From assembly GCA_003343565.1 (NCBI GenBank), contig QALA01000079.1:5249-69248 (forward strand): DNA of 64,000 nt, read 5' to 3'. Of this stretch, positions 55,776 through 64,000 are shown one piece after another. The notes below the pieces were generated by a model. That model searched no databases and was not told where the DNA came from. It saw only the letters and a program-made list of their open reading frames with translations. The translations under genes and the position numbers were made by a program. This DNA is from Verrucomicrobiota bacterium (GTDB lineage Bacteria > Verrucomicrobiota > Verrucomicrobiia > Opitutales > Intestinicryptomonadaceae). How positions within the stretch are numbered: position 1 is the first letter of the stretch; every line of letters starts with the position of its first letter.

Positions 55776-57740
55776 ATGCAAAAAACCAAGCCAAAATCCG
55801 CACTTGCAATTTTTGTAAAATCGGTTGCGATTGCCGCGGCAGCAACGCTCGCGCCGGCGGCCTCCGCCGGAGAGCCTTCCCCATGCGCCGAGCCCGCGGC
55901 GCGCCTTGAGGGAAAACATATCGACGTATGCGCCCTGCCCGACGGGCGCCTGCGCGTATTGGACAAGCGCGGAAAAAACGTTTTCGAGCAGCTTGTCCCG
56001 TCGAACAAAATACTGTCGGTTTCGCAAACCGGGCAAAGCATCGAAATATGCATGGACGCCGGGGGATTCCGGGCGGTTGCAAGCGTGAAAATATGTTCGG
56101 ATTCCGCCTTTGAGCTTGTCGTCAGCGCGGATTCAAAAGCGAAAATGGAAAAGCCGCTCGCCTTTCCGCCCGCATGGAAGATGGAAAAATCCGATACGGG
56201 CATATATCCTCTCGGCACGGGCTACGCCTTTCCGGTCGACATGCAAAACATTCCCGTCCGCGCAAAGACGGCGTGCTGCGGCGGAGCGAATTGGTCCATG
56301 GCGCTGTCGGCGGCAAAGCGCGGCGACAGCGTCCTCGTGAGCGCGGTAGCCACCCCGTGCGACGCCCTCGCTACAAACGAATACAAAGAAGGCCTCATGC
56401 ACACGGCATTCGAATGGATCCCGCAAAAAGGAGAGTTCGGATACGACAGAAAAATGAGATTCTTCGTGGGCGACGGACTCGTTGACGCGATGGGCCAATA
56501 CCGAAAATGGCGCGAGGAAAACGGATTCGTAAGGACTCTCGAACAGAAGGCGGAAGCGTCGCCGCGCGTAAACCTGCTGCGCGGAGCCGCCAACGTCTGG
56601 CTCTGGGACGACAACGCCACCAACAGACTCTACGCGCGTCCGGAAAACCCAAACGCCCCCAAGCGCGACCCGCGCAAAATCGCCGACGAAATGGTTTCCC
56701 TCGGAATGCGCCGCGTCCTCTGGAACAACTTTGAGGGCGAAACGCGCCAAGACTGCCTCTACCTTCAAAAGCTCGGCTTCCTGGTCGGCAAATACGACAT
56801 ATACCGCGACGTTCTCCCAAAGCCCCTCGTCGACAAGGCAATCGAATTTAGGGTAAAGCGCAGCGTCAACACCAAGTATTGGCCGGACATCGTAAGAATC
56901 GGAAAGCGCGGCGACATGGCTCTCGCCTGGCAGGTTCACGGCAAAGACGGAAAGATGTATTACCAGCATTCCGTCTGCGAGATATGCGCGTTCGAGCTGA
57001 CGAAAATAAACGTGCCGAAAGACCTGAAGAATGTGCCTTACGACGCCCGCCTGATAGACGTGCAGGCGCAGTCAAGCCCCGTTGAATGTTATAGCAAAAA
57101 ACACCCCGCCACGCGGACGCAGTCTTTTGAAAACATAGCGCTTCAACAAAAATTTCTGGGCGGGCTCGGACTCGTGCGCGGCGTGGAGTGTGGACAGGAA
57201 TACTTTGCGGCCGAATACGAATACGCCGAGGGGCTTCTTTCGCCCTACCCGTTCCGAATCCCCGACGCCGGGCGCAGAATGACCGACCGCCTGAAACGCT
57301 CCGAGCTAAATCCGGAGATGGAATCCTTCATGCTGAATCCCAAATACAGAATTCCCCTGTGGGAGCTGGCATACCACGACTGCGCGGTCAACTACTGGTA
57401 CTGGGGCGTCAGCAGCTGCATATGTCCCGAAATAATGTACAAGTTCGACGCCTTTGACGCGCTCTACGGCTACCCGCCAATATACAGCCTCGACGTGTCC
57501 GGCTGGAACCTTCTCAAAGAAAAAATCGCCGAGTCCTACAAGAGGGTTTCTCCGATTGCCGAACTTGTCGGATTTGAAAAAATGACGAACTTTGAATATT
57601 TGACCGGCGACAAACTCGTGCAAAAAACCACCTTCTCAAACGGCGCGAGCGTCGTCGCGAATTTCGGCGAATCCGACTACGCCCTGCCCGGCGGGAAAAC
57701 CGTCCGCCCGTGGTCGTTCGCCCTCGTATACGACCGCTGA
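55776..57740 (+). CDS. Secreted glycoside-hydrolase-like protein (GH101/DUF5696-like)
   Basis: 654 residues from ATG 55776, with GGGAGGAG Shine-Dalgarno and a signal peptide (residues about 8-32, ending ASAG). A beta-sandwich N-domain precedes a barrel. The late stretch PLWELAYHDCAVNYWYWG then FDAFDALYGYPPIYSLDV resembles a group of Bacteroidota/Verrucomicrobiota glycosidases related to GH101-type endo-alpha-N-acetylgalactosaminidases. The assignment is from motif memory, so family is tentative. Confidence 0.6.
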   Translation: MQKTKPKSALAIFVKSVAIAAAATLAPAASAGEPSPCAEPAARLEGKHIDVCALPDGRLRVLDKRGKNVFEQLVPSNKILSVSQTGQSIEICMDAGGFRAVASVKICSDSAFELVVSADSKAKMEKPLAFPPAWKMEKSDTGIYPLGTGYAFPVDMQNIPVRAKTACCGGANWSMALSAAKRGDSVLVSAVATPCDALATNEYKEGLMHTAFEWIPQKGEFGYDRKMRFFVGDGLVDAMGQYRKWREENGFVRTLEQKAEASPRVNLLRGAANVWLWDDNATNRLYARPENPNAPKRDPRKIADEMVSLGMRRVLWNNFEGETRQDCLYLQKLGFLVGKYDIYRDVLPKPLVDKAIEFRVKRSVNTKYWPDIVRIGKRGDMALAWQVHGKDGKMYYQHSVCEICAFELTKINVPKDLKNVPYDARLIDVQAQSSPVECYSKKHPATRTQSFENIALQQKFLGGLGLVRGVECGQEYFAAEYEYAEGLLSPYPFRIPDAGRRMTDRLKRSELNPEMESFMLNPKYRIPLWELAYHDCAVNYWYWGVSSCICPEIMYKFDAFDALYGYPPIYSLDVSGWNLLKEKIAESYKRVSPIAELVGFEKMTNFEYLTGDKLVQKTTFSNGASVVANFGESDYALPGGKTVRPWSFALVYDR

Positions 57741-57849
57741 CCGCCAAACGTCGCAGGCGCAAAATTCGCGAAATTCGCCGATACGCGCGCGCGATTTTGC
57801 AGAATTTTGCGCCGGCGCAACGCGCGGCGATTGCCGCCGCGCCAAACTG

Positions 57850-60800
57850 CTACCCGCCGCCGAGCCTCAGCACTTTTGCGCGCGCAACATTTACCAACGC
57901 GCACTCTATTTGCGCTCCGGGAAAGACGAGGGAGGCCGCCTTTTTGTAGGACTCAAGCTGCGCGGAATAAAGGGAGACAATCTCCGAATCCGAGAGGCCT
58001 GCCCCGTCGGTTTTAAACTCTACGATTTCCGCGCGGAGCGGACGGCCGTCGTCCGAAAAAAACGCGTTTATCCTGTCGATTCTGCCGCTCGTCGCGCGGC
58101 CTTTCTCCGACATCGCATAGGGAAATTCCCTGAAACACACAAGCCCGTCCGACTCCAAAAATAGAGCTCGCACTTCCGAAACGGACAGGGCGCGCTCCAC
58201 GCATTCGCGCGCCCGCTCCAATACTTTCGCCCCGAAACGCAGCCCGAAAGACGCGCGCGAAACCGCCTCCGAAACGGGGCCGCGGAGAAAGTCAATCCGT
58301 TCCAATATCCTGTGCACGCACGTTCCGAAGATGCGGCCCTCCGCCGTCGTTCCGGCGTCCCTAACCCCCTCCGACGGAGAATCCGAAAAACCCAAAGCGG
58401 CGGGAAAATCCGCCCAATGCGAATTTTCAAGCGCGGGGATTTCCGCCGCGCGGGAAACTTCGGTTTTGGGGGAAACTTCGGCGCTCCAGTCGAGAGAGCC
58501 GAACGCCTCGCATGCGAGAGTCCCGGCAAAGGGCCGGACTTTGTCGCGGTCGAAGAGGACGTCGTAAACATGGCGCTCAAAGCTGTACTTTGCCGCCGAC
58601 TTTTTGCCCTCGTCAAACCATTCGGAAAGAAAGTACACCGCGCGCTTTGCGCGAGTGGCGCCCACGTAAAACTTGCATATTCGCGCCGTCGCATTGTCGG
58701 AGGCCATTTTCTCAAACTCCGCATTGAGAGAGGCGTCCATTCTGCAAACGGCTTCGGGCGGCATGCTTATGACTATCTTTCCGCCGTCCGAAGCGTCCGC
58801 AAGGCGCAACGAAGCCTCGTGCCCGCGGGTGTTTTCCAGCTGCGCAAGTATGACCGCGTCAAAGTCGAGCCCCTTCGACTTGTGTATGGTCATGACGCGT
58901 ATCGCGGCGGGCTTTGAAGATTCGCGCGACTTCCGCGAAGCCGCATATTCGACGAACTCGTCTATCCCCCCGCGCGAGCCGAACTCCGTCGCCGCCGCGC
59001 GAAGAAGCGAGAGCTTGCGGCGCGAAAACGCGTCCGACTCCGGCAGAATCGGGTCCAAAAACTTTTCCACTTCCCGCACGAACCCTTCAAACCCCAAACG
59101 GGCCGCCCTCTCCAAAATTTCAAAACGCCAATTTTGCCCCGACGCGTACGGAGCCAGCGGCGTCATCTTGACATACGCCTCGGAAGCCGTGTCGGAAGGG
59201 TGCGCGGCAGCGTGCAGAAGCTTCAATACGGCGGGAACAATCATGTTGTCGTCGGCGATGGAATTTTCCACTTCTCCGGCCACCGAGAGCGCGGCGCAAT
59301 CCTTCATAATTCGCCCGCGCAACCCCTCCACAACGCTCTCGACAATGGCGTTGGTCTGGACCAAAACGGCGCAGGAAAGACTCTTGCCGCTCGAATTTTG
59401 GCCGAATACGCATTTTATTATTTCATAAATCTGGTCGACTATATCGGCGTCGGCATCGCGCCTGACGAGAGCCGCGCAGCCGACGGAGCCGAGGCTGGAA
59501 TGCGAGACGTGGTCCTCCCACCTGTCCAGCCAGGCGCGCGCGGCGGCCGGATTGAAATTCGACAGCGCCGGAGACGAAAACAGCGCGTTTACCGCGTCTA
59601 TGACCGGGCGGACCGACCTTCTGGAAACGTTCAGCCGCGCGCCCTCCCTGATGTATCCGGAATATTTCTCAAATATTTCGTCGAACAGCTCCGGCGCCCC
59701 GCCGCGCCATGCGTAAATCGATTGCTTTGGATCGCCCACGCAGTAAAACGTGCGCTCCCCGGAGTCGTCTGCGAAGACCTCGTCTATCAGATTTTCGAGC
59801 GCGCTCCACTGGGCGCGCGACGTATCCTGAAATTCGTCAATCATCCAATGCTTGAATCTGGCGTCCATGCGGTACTCCGCAAGGCTGCGTTCGACACGCA
59901 GAGAGGAATCGGCCAACAGGCATGTCAGATCCTCAAAGGCGAGGCTTCCGCGCAGCCGCACCTCCCGCGAATAGATGGTCTCGTACGCGCGCGCGATTTT
60001 TCCGACGGCCGCCGCGCTCTCGCACGCCGCCGCAAACGAGGCTCCGGAGAGCATATCCAGCATCGCCTGGGCCGTCTCGGCAGCCTCCCGCGGAAGGCGC
60101 GCGCCTCCGCCGAAATCGAAATCCCGCACATTGCCCCCGCCGCGCATAAATTCAAAGAGAGCCGCCATCAATTTGGACCCCTTCGCAATGCCGCCCAAAC
60201 GCGAATTTTTCAAAAACGTGAACAGCTCCGACGCCTTCTTCGGAACGCCGCCGCCTGCGAGCAGAAGTTCAAGGCGGCCCAGCAAAAGCCCGTATTCTTC
60301 CGCGTCCCAAACGGCGGGCTTTATCTTGCACAGCGACTTTTTCGCCGCGCCCCATCGCTCCGGATACGGAAATTGCGCAAACATTCCCTGTGACTGGCGC
60401 ACATAGTCCCCAATCTTGCCGTACACGCTCCTCTGCGTGCGCCCGAAAGAGGCCGCATTCACAAGCCCCACAAAGCGCGACAGCATGCGCGAATCGCGCG
60501 AAAGCTTCCCCAACAGGGCGTCCAAAACGGTCCGCCGCGCGCGCTCCTTCTCGTAGTCGTCCATTATCTTCAGGCGTCCCGCAATGCCGAGCTCCGTGGA
60601 AAAGGCCGAGACGAAACGCGCCTCAAACGCGTCTATGGTCGAGAGATTCAAACGGGGCAAAACCCGCGTCACGCGCTCCAAGATGTCGGCGAAGTCCCCG
60701 CGGCGCAAAATCCGGCCGCCGGATATTTCGGCTATCTGGACGCCGAGTTCGTCCGCGTAGGAAGCGTCGGAGGCGGCCGCGGCGAGCTTTGTAAGAATTT

Positions 60801-60969
60801 TGTCCAAAAACTCCGCCGCCGCCATGCGGGTAAACGTCAGCGCGCATATGCCCTCCGGGTCGCACGAACAGGCCAAGGCTATGAAGCGGTTTGTCAGCGA
60901 ATAGGTCTTTCCGGATCCGGCGGAAGCCACGCTGCGCTCGTTTGAAAAAGCCGAAGGGCGCCGCTTCAT
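57850..60969 (-). CDS. addA: UvrD-type helicase-nuclease, AddA-like
   Basis: 1039 residues. Superfamily I motifs: ASAGSGKTYSLTNRFIAL (Walker A), ALTFTRMAAAEFLDKI, MIDEFQDTSRAQW, VGDPKQSIYAWRGG, VMTIHKSKGLDFDAVI and VGATRAKRAVYF. A C-terminal PD-(D/E)XK nuclease domain has GRIDRI, EFKTD and QLESYK. It fits the AddA/RecB role in double-strand-break resection. It overlaps the upstream nuclease gene by four bases (ATGA), so they form one complex. The symbol is by analogy. Confidence 0.88.
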   Translation of the reverse strand: MKRRPSAFSNERSVASAGSGKTYSLTNRFIALACSCDPEGICALTFTRMAAAEFLDKILTKLAAAASDASYADELGVQIAEISGGRILRRGDFADILERVTRVLPRLNLSTIDAFEARFVSAFSTELGIAGRLKIMDDYEKERARRTVLDALLGKLSRDSRMLSRFVGLVNAASFGRTQRSVYGKIGDYVRQSQGMFAQFPYPERWGAAKKSLCKIKPAVWDAEEYGLLLGRLELLLAGGGVPKKASELFTFLKNSRLGGIAKGSKLMAALFEFMRGGGNVRDFDFGGGARLPREAAETAQAMLDMLSGASFAAACESAAAVGKIARAYETIYSREVRLRGSLAFEDLTCLLADSSLRVERSLAEYRMDARFKHWMIDEFQDTSRAQWSALENLIDEVFADDSGERTFYCVGDPKQSIYAWRGGAPELFDEIFEKYSGYIREGARLNVSRRSVRPVIDAVNALFSSPALSNFNPAAARAWLDRWEDHVSHSSLGSVGCAALVRRDADADIVDQIYEIIKCVFGQNSSGKSLSCAVLVQTNAIVESVVEGLRGRIMKDCAALSVAGEVENSIADDNMIVPAVLKLLHAAAHPSDTASEAYVKMTPLAPYASGQNWRFEILERAARLGFEGFVREVEKFLDPILPESDAFSRRKLSLLRAAATEFGSRGGIDEFVEYAASRKSRESSKPAAIRVMTIHKSKGLDFDAVILAQLENTRGHEASLRLADASDGGKIVISMPPEAVCRMDASLNAEFEKMASDNATARICKFYVGATRAKRAVYFLSEWFDEGKKSAAKYSFERHVYDVLFDRDKVRPFAGTLACEAFGSLDWSAEVSPKTEVSRAAEIPALENSHWADFPAALGFSDSPSEGVRDAGTTAEGRIFGTCVHRILERIDFLRGPVSEAVSRASFGLRFGAKVLERARECVERALSVSEVRALFLESDGLVCFREFPYAMSEKGRATSGRIDRINAFFSDDGRPLRAEIVEFKTDGAGLSDSEIVSLYSAQLESYKKAASLVFPGAQIECALVNVARAKVLRLGGG

Positions 60970-63758
60970 TTTTCAGCCTTTCCCCAATCCAAAAATTCCG
61001 CCGGATTTCCGTCGGCAAACGAAAAAAAAGACTTCCACGCATCGAACGCCGGAGGGCGGTCGGAAGGCGAAAATTCGCGCGCGCGAATTTTCGCCGCAAT
61101 GTCCGACGCCTTGCGCATGGCCGATTCCATGGCTTCTTCGTCGATGTCCCATTCGTAGATTCCCGTCATCTGGCGTTCGGCGGCCAATATGAAATACGCG
61201 CACGAAATCTCGACGCCCGGAAATTTCTCGCGAGCGGCCTTCAAGTAAATCGGGAGCTGCAAATCCGTCCAATCGAGGACAACCTCCCCGTCGGCCGCCC
61301 GAACGCCGCGCCTGTGGTAGGACTCCGGCACCGACATGCCCCTCGAACGCCCCACCGAGGCCTTCGTCTTGTAGTCTATTATCATCAGGCCGCCGTTTTC
61401 GTTGCGGTCTATTCTGTCAATCCTCATCTTGACGGGGTAGCCGTCGATTTCGGTCTCAAAATTCTCCTCCACCTGCGCGATGCGCCACCCCTTGGCCGCA
61501 TGTAGCGCCTGCGCGGAAGCGGCGGCCGAAAGCAGCTCCGCCGCCGACTCCCGCTGAAACAGCAAAGACGCGCAATTTCTGCCGCCGTATCTCCCGGAAA
61601 AAACCGACTTCAAGCCCGCCAACAGCGCCCTCTGAACGTCTTCGGCTTCCGTCGCCCCCGAAAATTCCGACTCTCCGAAAAATTCAAACGCCGCATGAAG
61701 GAGCGAACCGAAATCCGCAGGCGTCAACTCCCGCCGCGCCTCGTCGAACATTTCAAGCTTCAGCACGTACTCCAGATAAAAGCGAAACGGACACGAAATG
61801 TAGGACCTAAACGCGCTCGGCGAAAGCCAATCCGGCAAATCGGCGCGCGGGACCTCAAGCTTCCACGACGGGCGAAAAGGCGGAGAGGCCGGCGGAGGCG
61901 CGCACTCTCCGAAGAGCAGATTCACCCTTGAGGGCAAATTTTCCCGCCCGCACTTCAAGAGCAAACAAGACGGCTGCGCCGGCGTTCCGTCTCCCCTGAG
62001 CCGGGGAACGACAATCGAAACCTTGCCGCGCCCCGCGCGGGAGCGCAACATCGCCCAAAGCATATACGAATCGCGCCTGCGGCGCGAAGACGAGCTTGCC
62101 AACCCCAATTTTTCGCGCGCCCCGTCCGACAGAAACGAGTCCCCAAACCCGCCCTGCGGAACGACTCCCTCGTTCATGTCGCACAAAATCAAATGCGGCT
62201 GGAAAGCCCAGAAAACCTCCATCCAGTCGAGCATGGCTACATCTTCCGCGGCCTTGTCGGCAGGCAGGCGAAGGCTCGACGCCTTCGCAAGCAATGCGTC
62301 CAGCACATCGGCCGCACACCCGAAACGCAGACCGCTTTCCTCCGCCGTGCGCAATTCGGAAAACGCCGCATCGAGAAATTCCGAAAATGCCGCGTCGCGC
62401 TCCGAGTCCGATTCTTCGCGTTCGGAATGTCCGCAGGAAAACAGGCGCGAAAGAAAATCCTCAAGAGAGGCGGCCCCCCCTCCCGGTTCGGAAAGAGAAT
62501 CAAGCTCTTTCGCGAAAAGTTCAAATATGGAACGCTCCGGACTCCCGCGGCGCGCCAGCGAACGCGCGGCCCCAAGAGAAGGCGGAAAAAATCTTCCCGT
62601 GAATGCGTCAAACGCTTTCATCGCCTCCGCCGGGGCGAGTCCAATGCGCTCGCGGACAAATTCCAAAACATGGGGATTGCGCAAAAAATCCGAAAACGCC
62701 GCCATATCCGGCGCCTTGAGGTAGGCCGCAAGCAGGCGAACCGCCGACGCGCGCGCGCCCTCGGCAAGAGGAATCCCCTCCGGGGAATACGCCGAAATCC
62801 CTTCGGACTCCAAGGCCTCGGCCATCGCGGGGAGCGAATCAGATTCGTCGCAGGCAAGCGCCGCCAAAAGCGACGCGCGTTCTCCGTATTTCGACAGCGC
62901 CGCAGCAACCGCCGACGCCTGTTCCGATATGTCCTGCACGGGGAATATCTCGGAATCCGATAAGGGAAGCGCCTCCGAATCCCATTCGGAATTGGGACGC
63001 CCGAAGGAGTCGAAATGCCCGGCGAAAATTTCCCCGTCGGCAAACACGCAAATCCGAACGCGCGTCCCGCAGTCGGCGAGGCGCCGCAGGACGCGCTCAA
63101 ATAATGGCGAAATATCGCACAAGCCGAAAACAAAAATATCGCCGACTCCCCCCATCGGATTCGCCGACTTGGAGAAATCCGACAAAACGCGCTCAAGGGC
63201 GTCCTCCGAAGGCGCGAGCCCGGCCGACTCCAACCTGCGCAGGTACGCCGATTCAACCTTTCCCATCTGCCGCCATTTTGCGCCGTCAAAGGAATCCGAT
63301 ACCGCGGAATTTTGCGCCAGCGAAGAAATGCTTTCGCCAATTTCGGCCAGAGAAGCGCGCAGTTTGCCAAAGGTTTGCGCGAGAGAAAGAAAATCCCGGC
63401 TGTCGGGCTTGCCGCGGGGAAATATTTCCGACACGTCGGCATTTGAAAGCCGGTTGAAAGTCTCCAGCCACGCCGCCTCGGATTCAAACGCATTCGCCGC
63501 CGGAGGCCCGCCGGAGGCGAACGCGTCGAGAAATGACTCCGGCGTCAGAAACGAAATTCCGCCCATCGCAAACCTGCCCGACTTCTCCAGCATGCCCAAA
63601 ACTTCCATGCGCACCGAACGCGCGGCCGAGCGCGTCGGGAAAACCGCCATCGCATTCGCAACTCTTCCGTCCAATCCGAGGCAGAACGACGCCATATATT
63701 TTGCCGCAAGGCGCACAGGCAAATCGTCAATCGGGATAAACTGAATTTCCGGAACCAT
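60966..63758 (-). CDS. addB: PD-(D/E)XK nuclease family protein, AddB-like
   Basis: 930 residues. The N-terminal half resembles an inactivated helicase (MAVFPTRSAARSVRM replaces a P-loop). The C-terminal nuclease has LSPSAFRSYISCPFRFYLEYVLKLE, FGSLLHAAFEFF, MRIDRIDRNENGGLMIIDYKTK and DLQLPIYL, the D-(x)n-DxK active site. The AddB iron-sulfur cysteine set is not evident beyond one cysteine. Partner of the AddA-like gene. First gene of the pair. Confidence 0.82.
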   Translation of the reverse strand: MVPEIQFIPIDDLPVRLAAKYMASFCLGLDGRVANAMAVFPTRSAARSVRMEVLGMLEKSGRFAMGGISFLTPESFLDAFASGGPPAANAFESEAAWLETFNRLSNADVSEIFPRGKPDSRDFLSLAQTFGKLRASLAEIGESISSLAQNSAVSDSFDGAKWRQMGKVESAYLRRLESAGLAPSEDALERVLSDFSKSANPMGGVGDIFVFGLCDISPLFERVLRRLADCGTRVRICVFADGEIFAGHFDSFGRPNSEWDSEALPLSDSEIFPVQDISEQASAVAAALSKYGERASLLAALACDESDSLPAMAEALESEGISAYSPEGIPLAEGARASAVRLLAAYLKAPDMAAFSDFLRNPHVLEFVRERIGLAPAEAMKAFDAFTGRFFPPSLGAARSLARRGSPERSIFELFAKELDSLSEPGGGAASLEDFLSRLFSCGHSEREESDSERDAAFSEFLDAAFSELRTAEESGLRFGCAADVLDALLAKASSLRLPADKAAEDVAMLDWMEVFWAFQPHLILCDMNEGVVPQGGFGDSFLSDGAREKLGLASSSSRRRRDSYMLWAMLRSRAGRGKVSIVVPRLRGDGTPAQPSCLLLKCGRENLPSRVNLLFGECAPPPASPPFRPSWKLEVPRADLPDWLSPSAFRSYISCPFRFYLEYVLKLEMFDEARRELTPADFGSLLHAAFEFFGESEFSGATEAEDVQRALLAGLKSVFSGRYGGRNCASLLFQRESAAELLSAAASAQALHAAKGWRIAQVEENFETEIDGYPVKMRIDRIDRNENGGLMIIDYKTKASVGRSRGMSVPESYHRRGVRAADGEVVLDWTDLQLPIYLKAAREKFPGVEISCAYFILAAERQMTGIYEWDIDEEAMESAMRKASDIAAKIRAREFSPSDRPPAFDAWKSFFSFADGNPAEFLDWGKAEK

Positions 63759-63949
63759 TCAGGCGCATGTGAATTTTATTTTAGATGCGGACACAGTAAA
63801 TCCCAAAGGCCGAAAATACAAATCCAAAAAACCTAAAACGCCGAATGGTGCGACACGCGAATTGCGCATTCCCCAAAAAATCTTCCCGCAGGCAAAAAAT
63901 GATTGACTTAATGGAATCCGATTCCAACAATGCCGCCTTTATTGAATGC

Positions 63950-64000
63950 GCCGGAATAGCTCAGTTGGTAGAGCAACGCTTTCGTAAAGCGTGGGTCGTC
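63950..64000 (+). tRNA. tRNA-Thr(CGU), 5' part (runs off window)
   Basis: Starts GCCGGAATAGCTCAGTTGGT, D arm GCTC-AGTTGGTA-GAGC, anticodon arm ACGCT-TTCGTAA-AGCGT giving anticodon CGU. The T arm and acceptor 3' strand lie beyond the window. Confidence 0.93.

Overview
The window reads as a chromosomal segment of a diderm, lipopolysaccharide-making bacterium. The best guess is a gut-type Verrucomicrobiota (Opitutae/Puniceicoccales-like). Supports: lpxA, lpxD and a fused lpxC-fabZ; a complete futalosine menaquinone operon; a secreted protein with a PEP-CTERM sorting tail; and several Tat- or Sec-exported glycan enzymes. No 16S or marker tree could be run, so the taxonomy is inference.

Layout. 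1-5.9 kb: a LysR gene (cut by the window edge) faces a divergent run of alpha/beta hydrolase, SDR, hexapeptide acetyltransferase, an unknown secreted protein, a broken SDR and a Tat-exported aldo/keto reductase. A textbook LysR box lies between the divergent genes. A decayed inverted piece of the aldo/keto reductase lies just after it, so this cluster has been duplicated and is eroding. 5.9-18.7 kb: single genes separated by long gaps: a Tat-exported GH88-type hydrolase, an MscS channel, a CBS/CorC membrane protein, trigger factor, a Tat-exported Gfo/Idh/MocA protein, an AraC regulator and a secreted parallel beta-helix protein. 19.4-25.9 kb: ftsK, recN, tRNA-Leu(CAA) and prs.

26-36 kb: a low-GC orphan gene behind a leader with competing hairpins, then a tight block HIT - phoH - 7TM-HD phosphodiesterase - lpxD, an mnmM-like methyltransferase, lpxA and lpxC-fabZ, with a tRNA-like structured element upstream of lpxC. 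36.6-44.6 kb: an alkaline-phosphatase-fold protein that has lost its metal ligands, then the overlapping operon mqnE-mqnA-mqnC-mqnD-mqnB-VTT protein-xseA. 45-49.8 kb: the PEP-CTERM protein, a GH29-type fucosidase and a uracil-DNA-glycosylase-family protein. 50.6-57.7 kb: a DapF homologue with both catalytic cysteines replaced by serine, rpmG, ppdK and a secreted glycosidase-like protein. 57.8-64 kb: an AddA/AddB-type helicase-nuclease pair and the 5' part of tRNA-Thr(CGU).

The genes mix housekeeping (envelope lipid A, menaquinone, DNA repair, chromosome segregation) with exported sugar enzymes, as expected of a glycan-degrading anaerobe. I see no phage, insertion sequence, CRISPR array or clearly new multi-gene system. 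The most unusual items are the Ser/Ser DapF, the metal-less phosphatase-fold protein, the two structured intergenic RNAs, and several intergenic tandem repeats of 13-14 bp.
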